Of a stretch of DNA of 64,000 nucleotides, positions 1 to 10,302 are shown in pieces (position 1 is the stretch's first letter; every line of letters starts with the position of its first letter). The DNA comes from Thiogranum sp. GTDB taxonomy: Bacteria > Pseudomonadota > Gammaproteobacteria > DSM-19610. The position numbers and the translations under genes were made by a program. Below the pieces are notes generated by a model. That model had not been told where the DNA came from and searched no databases. It saw only the letters and a list, made by a program, of their open reading frames with translations. The stretch spans positions 1 through 64,000 of the forward strand of contig JASBSN010000090.1 of the NCBI GenBank assembly GCA_030148915.1. Direction: 5' to 3'.

Positions 1-366
1 GATGACGAGGCCAAGGGGCGACTGGCGGGCATGCGCGGCGGCTTGTCCACGCGTATGGGGGCGGCCATGCGCCACGCGGCGCGGCACCTGTTGAAGCAGC
101 CCGAAAGGCGTAAACTGCTGCTTTTAGTCACCGACGGCGAACCCGCGGATATCGACGAGCGCGATCCGCAGCACCTGCGCCATGACACGCGTAAAGCGGT
201 CGAGGAGCTGCACACCAAGGGAATACTGACCTATTGCCTGACGCTCGATCCCAATGCTGACCGGTATGTTAAACGCATTTTTGGCGAAAACCACTACACT
301 GTGATCGACGACGTGCAACGTTTGCCGGAGCAGCTTCCGACACTCTTTGCCAGTCTCACTTCATAA
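1..366 (+). CDS. cbbO: CbbO/NorD-type von Willebrand factor A protein, C-terminal part (5' end outside window)
   Basis: Only the last ~121 residues are present; the frame is open from base 1. It ends with a VWA domain: the STRMGAAMRHA stretch followed by LLLVTDGEPADID, whose Asp and Thr are MIDAS-type metal ligands, and the family's closing RIFG...YTVID segment. CbbO and NorD proteins work with a MoxR-type AAA ATPase (CbbQ or NorQ), and CbbQO remodels inhibited Rubisco. The choice of CbbO over NorD is inferred from the nearby cbbR and the phosphoribulokinase gene and from the 3' end, which recalls CbbO proteins of form II Rubisco clusters. The Rubisco genes themselves would lie left of the window. 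Confidence 0.75.
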   Translation, partial: DDEAKGRLAGMRGGLSTRMGAAMRHAARHLLKQPERRKLLLLVTDGEPADIDERDPQHLRHDTRKAVEELHTKGILTYCLTLDPNADRYVKRIFGENHYTVIDDVQRLPEQLPTLFASLTS

Positions 367-378
367 CCGGAGCCTACT

Positions 379-696
379 ATGAGCGGATCGAAACAGGCAG
401 CGCGCTACGTCGGGATCGATAAGGATATTGACGGCGGTATGACCGATACCGGTAGGATTATTCGCGACGCCTGGGCATTCGGATTGATACCGGAGTCCGA
501 GACCTGCGAGGGCTGGTTGTCGCAGGGAATCGAGGATTTATGGTCCAAGGTGCAGAGCGAGTGGGGCAAGTACGAATTCCAGGTCAACCGGCTGCCTGAG
601 GAGGTGCGCGAACGCTATTTGCGCATCCAGGGCGCAGCGGTCAAGCGCGCCCGCTCCGATGGCTGGAATCCGGAGTTATCCGACGACGAGCATTAG
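379..696 (+). CDS. Uncharacterised 105-residue protein downstream of cbbO
   Basis: It starts with ATG 12 bases after the cbbO stop, behind a GGAG-like site, so it is very probably co-transcribed with cbbO. It has no signal peptide, membrane segment or cysteine cluster; a single cysteine lies in the SETCEGWL stretch. The protein is acidic and rich in charged residues and tryptophan (four Trp), and looks like a small soluble helical protein. I do not recognise the family. Position alone suggests a role linked to Rubisco activation or the carbon-fixation locus, which is inference. Confidence 0.75.
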   Translation: MSGSKQAARYVGIDKDIDGGMTDTGRIIRDAWAFGLIPESETCEGWLSQGIEDLWSKVQSEWGKYEFQVNRLPEEVRERYLRIQGAAVKRARSDGWNPELSDDEH

Positions 697-733
697 CCCG
701 CTCCGTTCAGCCTGAGCACGCCGTGGTGTCGCT

Positions 734-1147
734 ATGGAACTGAGCTTCGAACGCGGTCCGGAACGGGGTCGCGAATTGCGTCGCTTGCCGGCCGAACATT
801 ACCGCAAGCTCCTGCTGCTGTATTCGCGTAACAACGGTAGTAATCTCTTTATTCCCATACGGGCCATGCAATACTTGGCGGTTTTCGACCGCGAAGAGGT
901 TGTTTTCGTCGACGGGCAGGGGCCGCGGGTCATCGGTCTGGCCTGGCGCGAGTTTCATCCCGGAGAGCGCGGTGATCTGCGTACGCCGGTCGGCTACACC
1001 TGTGTTTACTACGAAGCAAAAGGCGCTCAAGTCATGGGCCGCCTGCAGGGTGAGTTCCTCAAAGCGCTGGACCTGCTCAATGACAGGCAACCCAGAACCG
1101 GTGGCGACGCTACCGTTATTCACTTCGACCGTGGCCGCGACCGCTAG
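734..1147 (+). CDS. Uncharacterised 137-residue protein, third gene of the cbbO cluster
   Basis: It starts with ATG 37 bases after the preceding gene and is probably in the same operon. The sequence is soluble-looking, with alternating hydrophobic strands (YLAVFDREEVVFVDG, VGYTCVYYEAKG) suggesting a mostly beta fold, and a short helical C-terminal part. No known motif is visible. An open frame also runs on the opposite strand over the same bases, but spacing and direction favour this one. Function unknown; a link to carbon fixation is inferred only from neighbours. Confidence 0.65.
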   Translation: MELSFERGPERGRELRRLPAEHYRKLLLLYSRNNGSNLFIPIRAMQYLAVFDREEVVFVDGQGPRVIGLAWREFHPGERGDLRTPVGYTCVYYEAKGAQVMGRLQGEFLKALDLLNDRQPRTGGDATVIHFDRGRDR

Positions 1148-1199
1148 CCCCGCCAAGCCTTTTTCGTAAAAGGCACGGAAAAACTGCTAATATAACTGA

Positions 1200-2531
<1,332 letters not shown>

Positions 2532-3029
2532 TCAGACCCTGTACTTGCGCGGATACTCGTAACGGGTGAGTCGTCCGCTGTCACGCCACACAGCCTGCCA
2601 GGTGTCGAGCTCGAAACTGATGCTGGCGAGGGCGCAGGTGGGCAGGTTTTCGATGTGCTCGCCGCTGAGGAAATTGCCTAAATCCGTCAACCCCGGATTA
2701 TGCGCCACCAGCGCCACCGTGGTGGCGCGGTCGGGCAGGCGGTGCACCACGCCTAGCAGCTCTCTGACATTCGCGTCGTAGAGATCGGCCTCCTGGAGTA
2801 TATCGCTCTCGGCATAGCCCATTGCGGCTGCGATCAGCCGCGCGGTGGTCAGGGCGCGCAACGCCGGACTGCTGACCATCAGATCGAAACTCACGCCTTC
2901 GCCTCGCAGGGCGGTACCCGCCGCCGGCGCATCGCGCTCGCCGCGCGCATTCAGCGGCCGGTCAAAATCATTCAGGGCGGACTCTTGCCAGCTCGATTTG
3001 GCGTGTCGGATCAAGGTCAGGGTGCGCAT
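2532..3029 (-). CDS. sixA: SixA-type phosphohistidine phosphatase
   Basis: A 165-residue member of the histidine phosphatase superfamily. The catalytic RHAKSSW motif sits at residues 8-14, followed by FDRPLNARGERDA and the second histidine in VAHNPGLTDL. The length matches E. coli SixA, which dephosphorylates histidine phosphotransfer proteins. The target here is unknown. The gene is convergent with sqr and divergent from cbbR, about 130 bases away. Confidence 0.88.
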   Translation of the reverse strand: MRTLTLIRHAKSSWQESALNDFDRPLNARGERDAPAAGTALRGEGVSFDLMVSSPALRALTTARLIAAAMGYAESDILQEADLYDANVRELLGVVHRLPDRATTVALVAHNPGLTDLGNFLSGEHIENLPTCALASISFELDTWQAVWRDSGRLTRYEYPRKYRV

Positions 3030-3159
3030 CTCGGCGCCAGCCTAACAGAGATGGGCGAATCGCGCGCCTGCTGGCTCCGCTTGGAGAGTCTGGCGCGGTG
3101 CTTGGTTTTAAAATAAGAAATAGTTATTATTGGCGATCATTGCATAAAGAAATATTCCC

Positions 3160-4092
3160 GTGAACCTGACCCTAAGACAGTTGCGTATTTTTGAGGCGGT
3201 CGCTCGGCACCTGAGTTTTACCCACGCCTCCAAGGATCTGCATCTGACGCAACCGGCGGTTTCAATGCAGATTAAGCAGTTGGAGGAAGAGGTCGGGCTG
3301 CCCCTGTTCGAGCAAGTCGGGAAAAAAGTGTTTCTTACCGAAGCCGGCAAAGAGCTGCAGGGTTACGCGGCGACTATTCAGGCCACCCTGCTGGAAGCCG
3401 GCCAAGTGTTCGACGAAATGCGCGGCCTCGAGCGGGGACGCCTGAAGCTCTCCGTGGCGAGCACGGCCAACTACTTCGTGCCCAAGCTGCTGGCGCCCTT
3501 CTGCCGGCGTTACCCGCATGTGCGGGTCAGCCTCGATGTGACCAATCGGGACCGTTTGCTCGATGAACTGGCCGCCAACGAAACTGACCTGGTGATCATG
3601 GGTGAGCCGCCCGGGAACATGGAGCTGGCGGCCGAGAGTTTCATGGACAACCCTCTGGTGGCCATTGCACCGACCGGTCATCCGCTGCAAAACAACAGGA
3701 ATATTCCGCTCAAGCGCCTGCAGGAGGAAACCTTCCTGGTGCGCGAAAAGGGCTCCGGTACCCGTTCGGCCTCCGAGCGTTTTTTTGCCGAGCACGGTGC
3801 GGCACTGTCTGCGGCGATGGAAATGAGCAGCTCCGAGGCGATCAAGCAGGGTGTCGAAGCCGGCCTGGGCGTCGGCTTGTTGTCATTGCACACTCTGGAG
3901 ATGGAGTTGGCGCTCAAGCGGCTGGTGATACTGGATGTGCGTGAATTACCGATTCTGCGCAAGTGGTACATCATGCACCGTTCCGGCAAACGGTTATCAG
4001 CGGTAGCGCGGGGTTTCAAGGATTTCGTGCTCAACGAAGCCGCACATATCCTCGCGCTGCCGACGCTGCCGACGCTGCCGACGCGGCGCTAA
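3160..4092 (+). CDS. cbbR: LysR-family regulator of carbon fixation (CbbR type)
   Basis: A 310-residue LysR protein that starts with GTG. The N-terminal winged helix (residues 1-60: LRQLRIFEAVARHLSFTHAS, then LTQPAVSMQIKQLEEEVG) and the FDEMRGLERGRLKLSV linker match CbbR proteins. The effector domain carries the family's REKGSGTRSASERFF and SSSEAIKQGVEAGLGVGLLS segments. CbbR activates Calvin-cycle genes in response to metabolites such as NADPH or phosphoenolpyruvate. It is not next to Rubisco genes in this window, but a phosphoribulokinase lies at 36331. The last residues are a threefold LPT repeat coded by a nine-base-unit tandem, probably dispensable. It abuts the ATPase gene tail to tail. 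Confidence 0.85.
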   Translation: MNLTLRQLRIFEAVARHLSFTHASKDLHLTQPAVSMQIKQLEEEVGLPLFEQVGKKVFLTEAGKELQGYAATIQATLLEAGQVFDEMRGLERGRLKLSVASTANYFVPKLLAPFCRRYPHVRVSLDVTNRDRLLDELAANETDLVIMGEPPGNMELAAESFMDNPLVAIAPTGHPLQNNRNIPLKRLQEETFLVREKGSGTRSASERFFAEHGAALSAAMEMSSSEAIKQGVEAGLGVGLLSLHTLEMELALKRLVILDVRELPILRKWYIMHRSGKRLSAVARGFKDFVLNEAAHILALPTLPTLPTRR

Positions 4093-6780
4093 CTACCGCT
4101 CCCGGCGCGCACCCCGGCGTAGCCAGGCCTTTTCCACTTCGACCAGCAGAAACACCGCCAGCCCGGCGCCCGCAATCAGTAGCCAGTGAAAGGCTTCGAG
4201 TGCGCGGGTATGAAACAGCGTCTGCATCGGCGCGCTGTAGGTAAATAATAACTGGAACAGCAGCACTGTTGCCGTGGCAATCAAGGCATAGCGGCTGCCG
4301 GTGAACGCCTTCAAATTGACGGAAGATGCACTCAGGTAGCGGGTGTTGAACAAATAGAATGCCTCGCCCACTACCAGTGTGTTCACCGCCACGGTACGCG
4401 CCAGCTCCAGTGAGGCGCCCTGCTGACGCACCCAGATGAACAGGCCGAAGGTGGTGATCACCATCAGCGCGGACACCAGGGCAACGCGTTCCAGTAAGCG
4501 CTTCGACAACAAGGGCTCATCCGGGCGGCGTGGCGGTCGTTGCATGAGGTTGCGCTCGGCCGGCTCAAACGCCAGCGATAATGCCAGGGTCACGGCGGTG
4601 ATCATATTCACCCAGAGGATCTGGGCCGGCGTGATCGGCAGCATGTAGCCGAGCAGCACCGCGGCGACGACCACCAGCGCCTCGGCGCCGTTGGTCGGCA
4701 GAATGAACAGAATCGACTTGCGGATATTGTCATAGACGGTGCGGCCCTCCTCGACGCCGGCGACAATGGAGGCGAAATGATCGTCGGTGATCACCATCTC
4801 GGCGGCCTCCTTGGCCGCCTCGGTGCCCTTGCGACCCATCGCCACACCGACATCGGCGCGCTTCAGCGCGGGCGCGTCGTTGACGCCATCACCGGTCATC
4901 GCCGTCACTTGGCCGCGTACCTGCAGTGCCTGTACCAGCCGCAGTTTGTGCTCGGGGCTGGCGCGGGCGAACACGTCAATAGCCATCACCGCTTGCTGCA
5001 GAGCCGTGTCATCCATGGCTTCCAGCTGTTCACCGCTCAGCGCCGCGCGCCCGTGATTGATGCCCAGCCGGGCGGCGATGGCGCGCGCCGTGGTGGCATG
5101 ATCACCGGTGATCATCTTGACGGCGATGCCGGCCTCATGGCAGGCCGCTACGGCGTGGAGCGCGTCCTCGCGCGGCGGATCGGTAAAGCCGTAAAGCCCG
5201 AGCAGGGTCAGGCCCTGTTCCAGGTCCTCGAAGGTGACTGAGCGGCGGTGGTCGTCCACGCAACGGAAAGCCGCCGCCAGTACCCGCTGGCCCTGCTCGC
5301 CGAGTTGTCGCTGCTTGCTGTGCCAGTAGTCCAGGTGCAGTGTACGCTCCTCGCCCTGGTGGCGCTCACGGTCGCACATGGCAAACAGGCGTTCCGGCGC
5401 GCCCTTTATATACATAAAGCCATGGCCGGCGTGGTCATGGTGAAGCGTCACCATGAAGCGGTGGGCGGAATCGAAGGGGATATTGTCATCGCGCGGCCAC
5501 TCGCTACGCTCGAAATTGTCGTCGAGGCCGGCTTTGCGCGCCAGGCACAGCAGAGCGGCGTCCATGGTGTCGCCGTGCGCTCGCCACTGGCCGTCGCCAT
5601 CGTGCTGCAATTCGGCGTCATTGCATAGCAGTCCTGCGCGTAGCAGTTCCGCTAAGCCCGGGCAGGCCTCGAGCGCCACGGGTCTGCCCTGGTGGAGCAA
5701 CTCCCCCTGGGGGGCATAGCCGGCGCCGCTGACGTCGATGTCGCAATCCGCGGTGACCGCTCGCGTGACGGTCATTTCATTATGGGTAAGGGTACCGGTT
5801 TTGTCGGAACAGATGACGGTTACCGAGCCCAATGTCTCCACCGCCGGCAGGCGGCGGATAATGACATTGCGCCGCGCCATGGCCTGTACCCCGATCGCCA
5901 GTGTAATGGTGATGATGGCCGGCAGACCTTCCGGGATGGCAGCCACCGCCAGGGCGACGCCGGCGAGAAACATCTGGTCCAGTGGTTCGCCATGTATCAG
6001 TACACCGAACAGGAACGTCAGCGTGGCGAGCGCCAGAATGGCCAGGGTGAGCATCCGGCCGAAGTGCGCGATCTGGGTGAGCAGCGGTGTGGTCAGGGTG
6101 TGTACCGCCCCGAGCAGCTCGCTGATGTGCCCCACCTCTGTCTGTTCACCGGTAGCGACAACCAGACCCAAACCCTGGCCGTAGGTGACCAGGGTCCCGG
6201 AGTAAGCCATATTGAAGCGTTCGGCGACGGGCGCGGTTTGCGCCGTGCAGGCGATTTGTTTGTCCACCGGCAATGATTCGCCGGTAAGCGCCGCTTCGTC
6301 GAGGCGCAGATCGCGCACCCGCAACAGGCGCAGATCGGCGGGCACGCGATCCCCGGCGTGCAGCTGCACCAGGTCGCCCGGCACCAGTTGCTGCGCGGGC
6401 GTTTCGCGGATATGGCTGTCACGTAGCACTATCGCCGAGGGTGAAAGCATTTTACGGATCGCGTCCATGGCGCGTTCCGCTTTGCCCTCCTGTAAAAAAC
6501 CGATGAGCGCGTTGATCAGTACCACGCCGAAGATCACGCCGCTGTCCACCCAGTGGCCCAGCAGGGCGGTGATCAGGCCGGCCGCGAGGAGGATATAAAT
6601 CAGAACATTGTGGAACTGGGCGAGAAAGCGCAGCCAGGGGCTCTGTCCGGGCGGAGGTTTGAGGCTGTTGGGGCCATACTGCTCGAGCCGTCGGGCGGCT
6701 TCGTCCTGCGCCAATCCGTTAATGCTGCTGTCCAGCAAGCGCAGACATTCCTCGACAGTTCTAGTGTGCCAGTTGTTCAT
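4093..6780 (-). CDS. P2-type cation-transporting P-type ATPase
   Basis: An 895-residue membrane ATPase. The N-terminal cation-ATPase domain (residues 3-45), the TGES actuator motif (166-169), the membrane PEGLP motif (283-287), the phosphorylated Asp326 in DKTGTLT, the MTGDGVNDAPALK hinge and about ten membrane segments are all present. The VAAIPEGLP stretch in M4 is typical of calcium pumps of the SERCA/PMR1 group. M6 reads NMITAVTLALSLAFEP, which occurs in bacterial P2 ATPases of uncertain ion specificity. It probably exports Ca2+ or another cation, but the ion cannot be fixed from sequence. It is monocistronic. Confidence 0.9.
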   Translation of the reverse strand: MNNWHTRTVEECLRLLDSSINGLAQDEAARRLEQYGPNSLKPPPGQSPWLRFLAQFHNVLIYILLAAGLITALLGHWVDSGVIFGVVLINALIGFLQEGKAERAMDAIRKMLSPSAIVLRDSHIRETPAQQLVPGDLVQLHAGDRVPADLRLLRVRDLRLDEAALTGESLPVDKQIACTAQTAPVAERFNMAYSGTLVTYGQGLGLVVATGEQTEVGHISELLGAVHTLTTPLLTQIAHFGRMLTLAILALATLTFLFGVLIHGEPLDQMFLAGVALAVAAIPEGLPAIITITLAIGVQAMARRNVIIRRLPAVETLGSVTVICSDKTGTLTHNEMTVTRAVTADCDIDVSGAGYAPQGELLHQGRPVALEACPGLAELLRAGLLCNDAELQHDGDGQWRAHGDTMDAALLCLARKAGLDDNFERSEWPRDDNIPFDSAHRFMVTLHHDHAGHGFMYIKGAPERLFAMCDRERHQGEERTLHLDYWHSKQRQLGEQGQRVLAAAFRCVDDHRRSVTFEDLEQGLTLLGLYGFTDPPREDALHAVAACHEAGIAVKMITGDHATTARAIAARLGINHGRAALSGEQLEAMDDTALQQAVMAIDVFARASPEHKLRLVQALQVRGQVTAMTGDGVNDAPALKRADVGVAMGRKGTEAAKEAAEMVITDDHFASIVAGVEEGRTVYDNIRKSILFILPTNGAEALVVVAAVLLGYMLPITPAQILWVNMITAVTLALSLAFEPAERNLMQRPPRRPDEPLLSKRLLERVALVSALMVITTFGLFIWVRQQGASLELARTVAVNTLVVGEAFYLFNTRYLSASSVNLKAFTGSRYALIATATVLLFQLLFTYSAPMQTLFHTRALEAFHWLLIAGAGLAVFLLVEVEKAWLRRGARRER

Positions 6781-7034
6781 TTCGGTACCCGTAATGCCCG
6801 CCGAGTTTCACTGCTGGCGGGGCTGATGGCAGCGTCGACCTGGAGCTGTGCCATGCGCTGTAGCGCGCCGGCCCGGGCGGGGCGCCGACATCCCCACCAG
6901 AAACAGCGGTCATTTTGCCGGCCACCTCATCACCAACGTCGCCGGGCGTTGATCCGTTAAGATCAGAATAGACCTTTTATGTGGCCTCGGCCGGGTAGGC
7001 CGCCGCAGCGCCCGCTAGTTGCGCGATGGGCCTT

Positions 7035-8171
7035 TCAGGCTGGCTTTGCAAGTTCCTGACGAATCCGGTCGGCCAGCTCTATGGCCTGACCGATGTCTTC
7101 GGCGAGACAATTGTAGTGCCCCATTTTACGTCCCGGGCGCGGTGTCCGCTTGCCGTACAGGTGCAGCTTGGCCTCGGCGTGGCGCAGCAGGCGGTTCCAG
7201 GCCGGTGTGCCCTGCTCCCATAGATCGCCCAGGATGTTGACCATGACCACCGCTGAAAGCAGGCGGGTGGAGCCCGGCGGTAGGCCGCAAAGCATGCGTA
7301 CCTGCTGCTCGAACTGACTGGTCAGCGTGGCATCCAGTGTGTAATGGCCGCTGTTGTGCGGGCGCGGCGCCATTTCGTTGATCAGCAGTTGGCCGCCCGT
7401 GGAATGAAAAATTTCCACCGTCAGCACTCCGCAATAGTCCATCGCATCGGCCAGTCTGACGGCCATCTGTGTGGCTTGCGCCGCCACCTGCCCGGTGATG
7501 TTGGCCGGTACCCGGGTAGTGTCGAGAATACCGTTCACATGCACATTCTGGCCTACCGGGTAGGTGGCGACTTCGCCGCCGGCGCTGCCGCGCGCCACTA
7601 CCACGGAGATTTCCCGCGCCAGGTCGATGCGCTCTTCCAGGATGCAAGCGGTGGCGCCGAGGGCCTGGAAGCCCGCAACCGCCTCGGCGTGGCTGCCGAC
7701 CACACACTGGCCCTTGCCGTCGTAGCCCAGCCGCGCGGTTTTCAGGATCGCCGGCAGGCGTAAGCCGGCGCAGGCGGCTTGCAAATCCGCCGCGCTGTCA
7801 ATAACGAAAAATGGAGCCGTAGCGAGCCCCTGCTCGCGAATAAAGGTTTTCTCGCGGATGCGGTCGCGGGCGATCGCCACCGAGCGGGAGGAGGGGCGTA
7901 CCGGGATGCGGCCTTCAAAATACTCCAGGGTTTCGGCCGGGACGTTTTCAAACTCGGTGGTCACCGCGGCGCAGTGCTCGCGCATCTCGCGCAGGGCGTC
8001 GGCCTCGGCGTAGCCGGCCTGCAGGTGGCGGTCGGCTAGGGCGCCGGCCGGGCTGTGGGGGTCCGGGTCCAGCACCCAGACGCGGTAGCCCATGGTGCGC
8101 GCCGCCACGCAGAACATACGCCCGAGCTGCCCGCCGCCGAGCACACCGAGAATCGCGTCTGGTTCGATCAC
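7035..8171 (-). CDS. purK: N5-carboxyaminoimidazole ribonucleotide synthase
   Basis: A 378-residue ATP-grasp enzyme that carboxylates AIR with ATP and bicarbonate in purine synthesis. It opens with [14 protein letters not shown] and contains the family's [22 protein letters not shown] and [12 protein letters not shown] motifs. The start is GTG, overlapping the purE stop in a GTGA arrangement, so purE and purK are translationally coupled. The gene has normal family length. Confidence 0.96.
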   Translation of the reverse strand: MIEPDAILGVLGGGQLGRMFCVAARTMGYRVWVLDPDPHSPAGALADRHLQAGYAEADALREMREHCAAVTTEFENVPAETLEYFEGRIPVRPSSRSVAIARDRIREKTFIREQGLATAPFFVIDSAADLQAACAGLRLPAILKTARLGYDGKGQCVVGSHAEAVAGFQALGATACILEERIDLAREISVVVARGSAGGEVATYPVGQNVHVNGILDTTRVPANITGQVAAQATQMAVRLADAMDYCGVLTVEIFHSTGGQLLINEMAPRPHNSGHYTLDATLTSQFEQQVRMLCGLPPGSTRLLSAVVMVNILGDLWEQGTPAWNRLLRHAEAKLHLYGKRTPRPGRKMGHYNCLAEDIGQAIELADRIRQELAKPA

Positions 8172-8662
8172 GATCCCGGCGGCAGCTCCATGTTCAACGC
8201 CATGTCGGTCTGCTCTGTGCGAAACCTGTCCAGTCGCGCCGCCAGCTCGGCGTCGTTGAGGGCCAGCAGGGTGACGGCAAACAGCGCGGCGTTGGCGGCG
8301 CCGGCCGTCCCGATGGCAAAGGTGGCGACGGGAATGCCCTTGGGCATCTGCACGATGGATAACAATGAATCCATGCCTTGCAGGTGACGCGAAGGCACCG
8401 GCACACCCAGTACCGGCAGGGTGGTCTTTGCCGCCAGCATGCCGGGCAGGTGGGCGGCCCCCCCGGCTCCGGCGATAATGCAGGCCAGGCCACGGGCCCG
8501 AGCGCCGCTGGCGTATTCGAACAGCAGATCGGGTGTGCGGTGGGCCGAGACCACGCGGGCCTCGAATTCGATCCCGAACTGTTCCAGTTGCGCAGCGGCA
8601 GCCCGCATGACCTCCCAGTCGCTGTTGCTACCCATCACCAGGCCGACTTTTATGGCGCTCAT
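8168..8662 (-). CDS. purE: N5-carboxyaminoimidazole ribonucleotide mutase
   Basis: A 164-residue protein that moves the carboxyl group of N5-CAIR to C4. The start chosen is the ATG giving [16 protein letters not shown], the usual PurE N-terminus; the open frame continues upstream without family similarity. The SNSDW, SAHRTPD and [12 protein letters not shown] motifs that form the active site are intact. purC is divergent, separated by about 140 bases holding both promoters. Confidence 0.96.
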   Translation of the reverse strand: MSAIKVGLVMGSNSDWEVMRAAAAQLEQFGIEFEARVVSAHRTPDLLFEYASGARARGLACIIAGAGGAAHLPGMLAAKTTLPVLGVPVPSRHLQGMDSLLSIVQMPKGIPVATFAIGTAGAANAALFAVTLLALNDAELAARLDRFRTEQTDMALNMELPPGS

Positions 8663-8750
8663 AAGCTGTGCGGAGAACAAGGAAAACACCCATTCTACCA
8701 TCCTGGGCGGGCCCCGCCACAAGGGGTTCGCGGGTTCCCCCCAGTGCCGG

Positions 8751-8756
8751 TACAAT
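8751..8756 (+). promoter_or_regulatory. Probable -10 box for purC
   Basis: A TACAAT hexamer lies 53 bases before the purC start, with a weak TTCGCG about 18 bases upstream. The match is good only for the -10 element. Confidence 0.35.
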
Positions 8757-8803
8757 GCCGGACGGCCGGTTGCGGTCGATGAAAACGGTGGCGGAAAGCG
8801 CGT

Positions 8804-9706
8804 ATGCAGGGTGTTCTCTATGAGTCGGAGCTTGGCAGTCTGCCGTTGCTGGCGCGCGGCAAGGTGCGCGATATCTATGCGGTGGACGGTGACCATCTGC
8901 TGATTGTCACCACCGACCGTCTGTCGGCCTTCGATGTGGTCCTACCCGACCCGATTCCGGGCAAGGGGGCGGTACTCACCGCGGTGTCGAACTTCTGGTT
9001 CGAGCGTACCCGCAAACGGGTGCCCAACCATCTGGCGGAGCTGACTCTGGCGGACGTGCTGCCGGACGCCGCCGAACGTGCACAGGTGGAAGGACGCGCT
9101 ATTGTAGTGCGTAAATTGCAACCCTTGCCGGTAGAGGCGATCGTGCGCGGCTATTTGATCGGCTCCGGCTGGAAAGACTACCAGGCCAGCGGCGCGCTGT
9201 GCGGCATTGAGCTGCCGCCGGGCCTGCAGATGGCCGAGCGTCTGCCAGAGGCTCTGTTCACGCCGTCGACCAAGGCGGCCGTTGGGGCGCACGATGAGAA
9301 TATCGATTTCGCTGCTGCGCAAAGCCTGTTGGGGGCTGCCACGGCCGCACGGGTGCGCGAGGTCAGCCTGCAGATCTACACCGAAGCGGCGGCCTATGCG
9401 CGGGAACGCGGTATCCTCATCGCCGATACCAAATTTGAGTTCGGGCTGGATGATGCCGGCGACTTATGGCTGATCGACGAGGCGCTGACGCCGGATTCCT
9501 CGCGCTTCTGGCCCCAGGACCAATACCAGGTCGGCGTCAGCCCGCCGAGTTTCGACAAACAGTTTGTGCGCGATTACCTGGAAACGCTGGACTGGGATAA
9601 GACCGCGCCCGGTCCGACGTTGCCGCCGCAGATTATCGCCCGTACCGCGGAAAAATACCGCGAGGCTCTGAGGCGCCTGACCGGCCGCGACCTACCTGAG
9701 ATCTGA
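8804..9706 (+). CDS. purC: Phosphoribosylaminoimidazole-succinocarboxamide synthase
   Basis: A 300-residue enzyme joining CAIR and aspartate with ATP. The N-terminal [10 protein letters not shown], the [11 protein letters not shown] segment, [17 protein letters not shown], and the [13 protein letters not shown] active-site stretch identify the long form of PurC, common in beta- and gammaproteobacteria and related to the eukaryotic enzyme. It is transcribed away from purE, forming a divergent purine pair. Confidence 0.96.
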   Translation: MQGVLYESELGSLPLLARGKVRDIYAVDGDHLLIVTTDRLSAFDVVLPDPIPGKGAVLTAVSNFWFERTRKRVPNHLAELTLADVLPDAAERAQVEGRAIVVRKLQPLPVEAIVRGYLIGSGWKDYQASGALCGIELPPGLQMAERLPEALFTPSTKAAVGAHDENIDFAAAQSLLGAATAARVREVSLQIYTEAAAYARERGILIADTKFEFGLDDAGDLWLIDEALTPDSSRFWPQDQYQVGVSPPSFDKQFVRDYLETLDWDKTAPGPTLPPQIIARTAEKYREALRRLTGRDLPEI

Positions 9707-9905
9707 CCCGCCACCGACACCGGGTCTGGCCGGCCTGCCGGCGGCTCGGGTGGGCGCAAAGGCGGCTGAGTCCATCAATATTCCCGCCACGGCGCCGCTA
9801 CTACCCATTGACGCATGGTTTCGGTCGTCGCCAGGCATGGCCTGCCTGAACCTACTATTATCATTGTTACTCGGCCGGTTAGGCCCAACCAAGGAGACTC
9901 CGCTG

Positions 9906-10220
9906 ATGCGCACCACTGCCAACAAACTGGCCGGCCATTTGCTGGCAGCCACGCTCGTTTTGACTTCGCTGACGCTGCCGCTGGCAGCCAGCGCTAACGA
10001 TTATATGCTGCGAGACAGCAGCGAACCCACGGGCGGCGAAATGCTGGCGGATGCCTTCCTGCTGAGACCGTTCATGCTGGTCGGTTCGGTCATCACCGTG
10101 GCTACCTTTGTCGTTACCCTGCCGTTCAGCGCGCTGGGCGGAAACGTGGGCGAATCGGCGGATAAACTGGTGATCGAGCCGCTCCAATATACCTTCGTCC
10201 GTCCTTTGGGTGAGATTTAG
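9906..10220 (+). CDS. Small exported or membrane protein, about 104 residues
   Basis: Starts with ATG after AAGGAG at about 9890. A Sec-type signal peptide covers roughly residues 1-31 (MRTTANK, hydrophobic core, ALAASA-like end). After it come one hydrophobic segment (FMLVGSVITVATFVVTLPFSALGG) and a conserved-looking tail, LVIEPLQYTFVRPLGEI. Similar short proteins are found in gammaproteobacteria, sometimes with a doubtful transporter label. No function can be given. It stands alone between purC and the formate dehydrogenase island. Confidence 0.7.
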   Translation: MRTTANKLAGHLLAATLVLTSLTLPLAASANDYMLRDSSEPTGGEMLADAFLLRPFMLVGSVITVATFVVTLPFSALGGNVGESADKLVIEPLQYTFVRPLGEI

Positions 10221-10302
10221 AGAGATTCTGCTCAATGCGCAAGCGCTGTTGGCGGTATCGATTAGCGCAGGCAGCGGCGCCGGCCCAAAGGCTGTCTATG
10301 GC

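Noticed and set aside
707..1156. Open frame on the - strand opposite the third gene
   Set aside because: It conflicts with the 734-1147 gene, which follows cbbO in the same direction, and shows no family motif or ribosome site.
1161..1190. Sigma-54-like GGCACG...TGCT before sqr
   Set aside because: GG and GC are 12 bases apart instead of 10, so sigma-54 would not fit. An ordinary TAATAT -10 box nearby is more likely.
4063..4088. Tandem CTGCCGACG repeats as a possible regulatory or CRISPR-like array
   Set aside because: Only three nine-base units, in frame at the 3' end of cbbR; it is a coding microsatellite.
10085..10170. Drug-transporter function for the small exported protein
   Set aside because: One hydrophobic segment in a 104-residue protein cannot support a transporter call.
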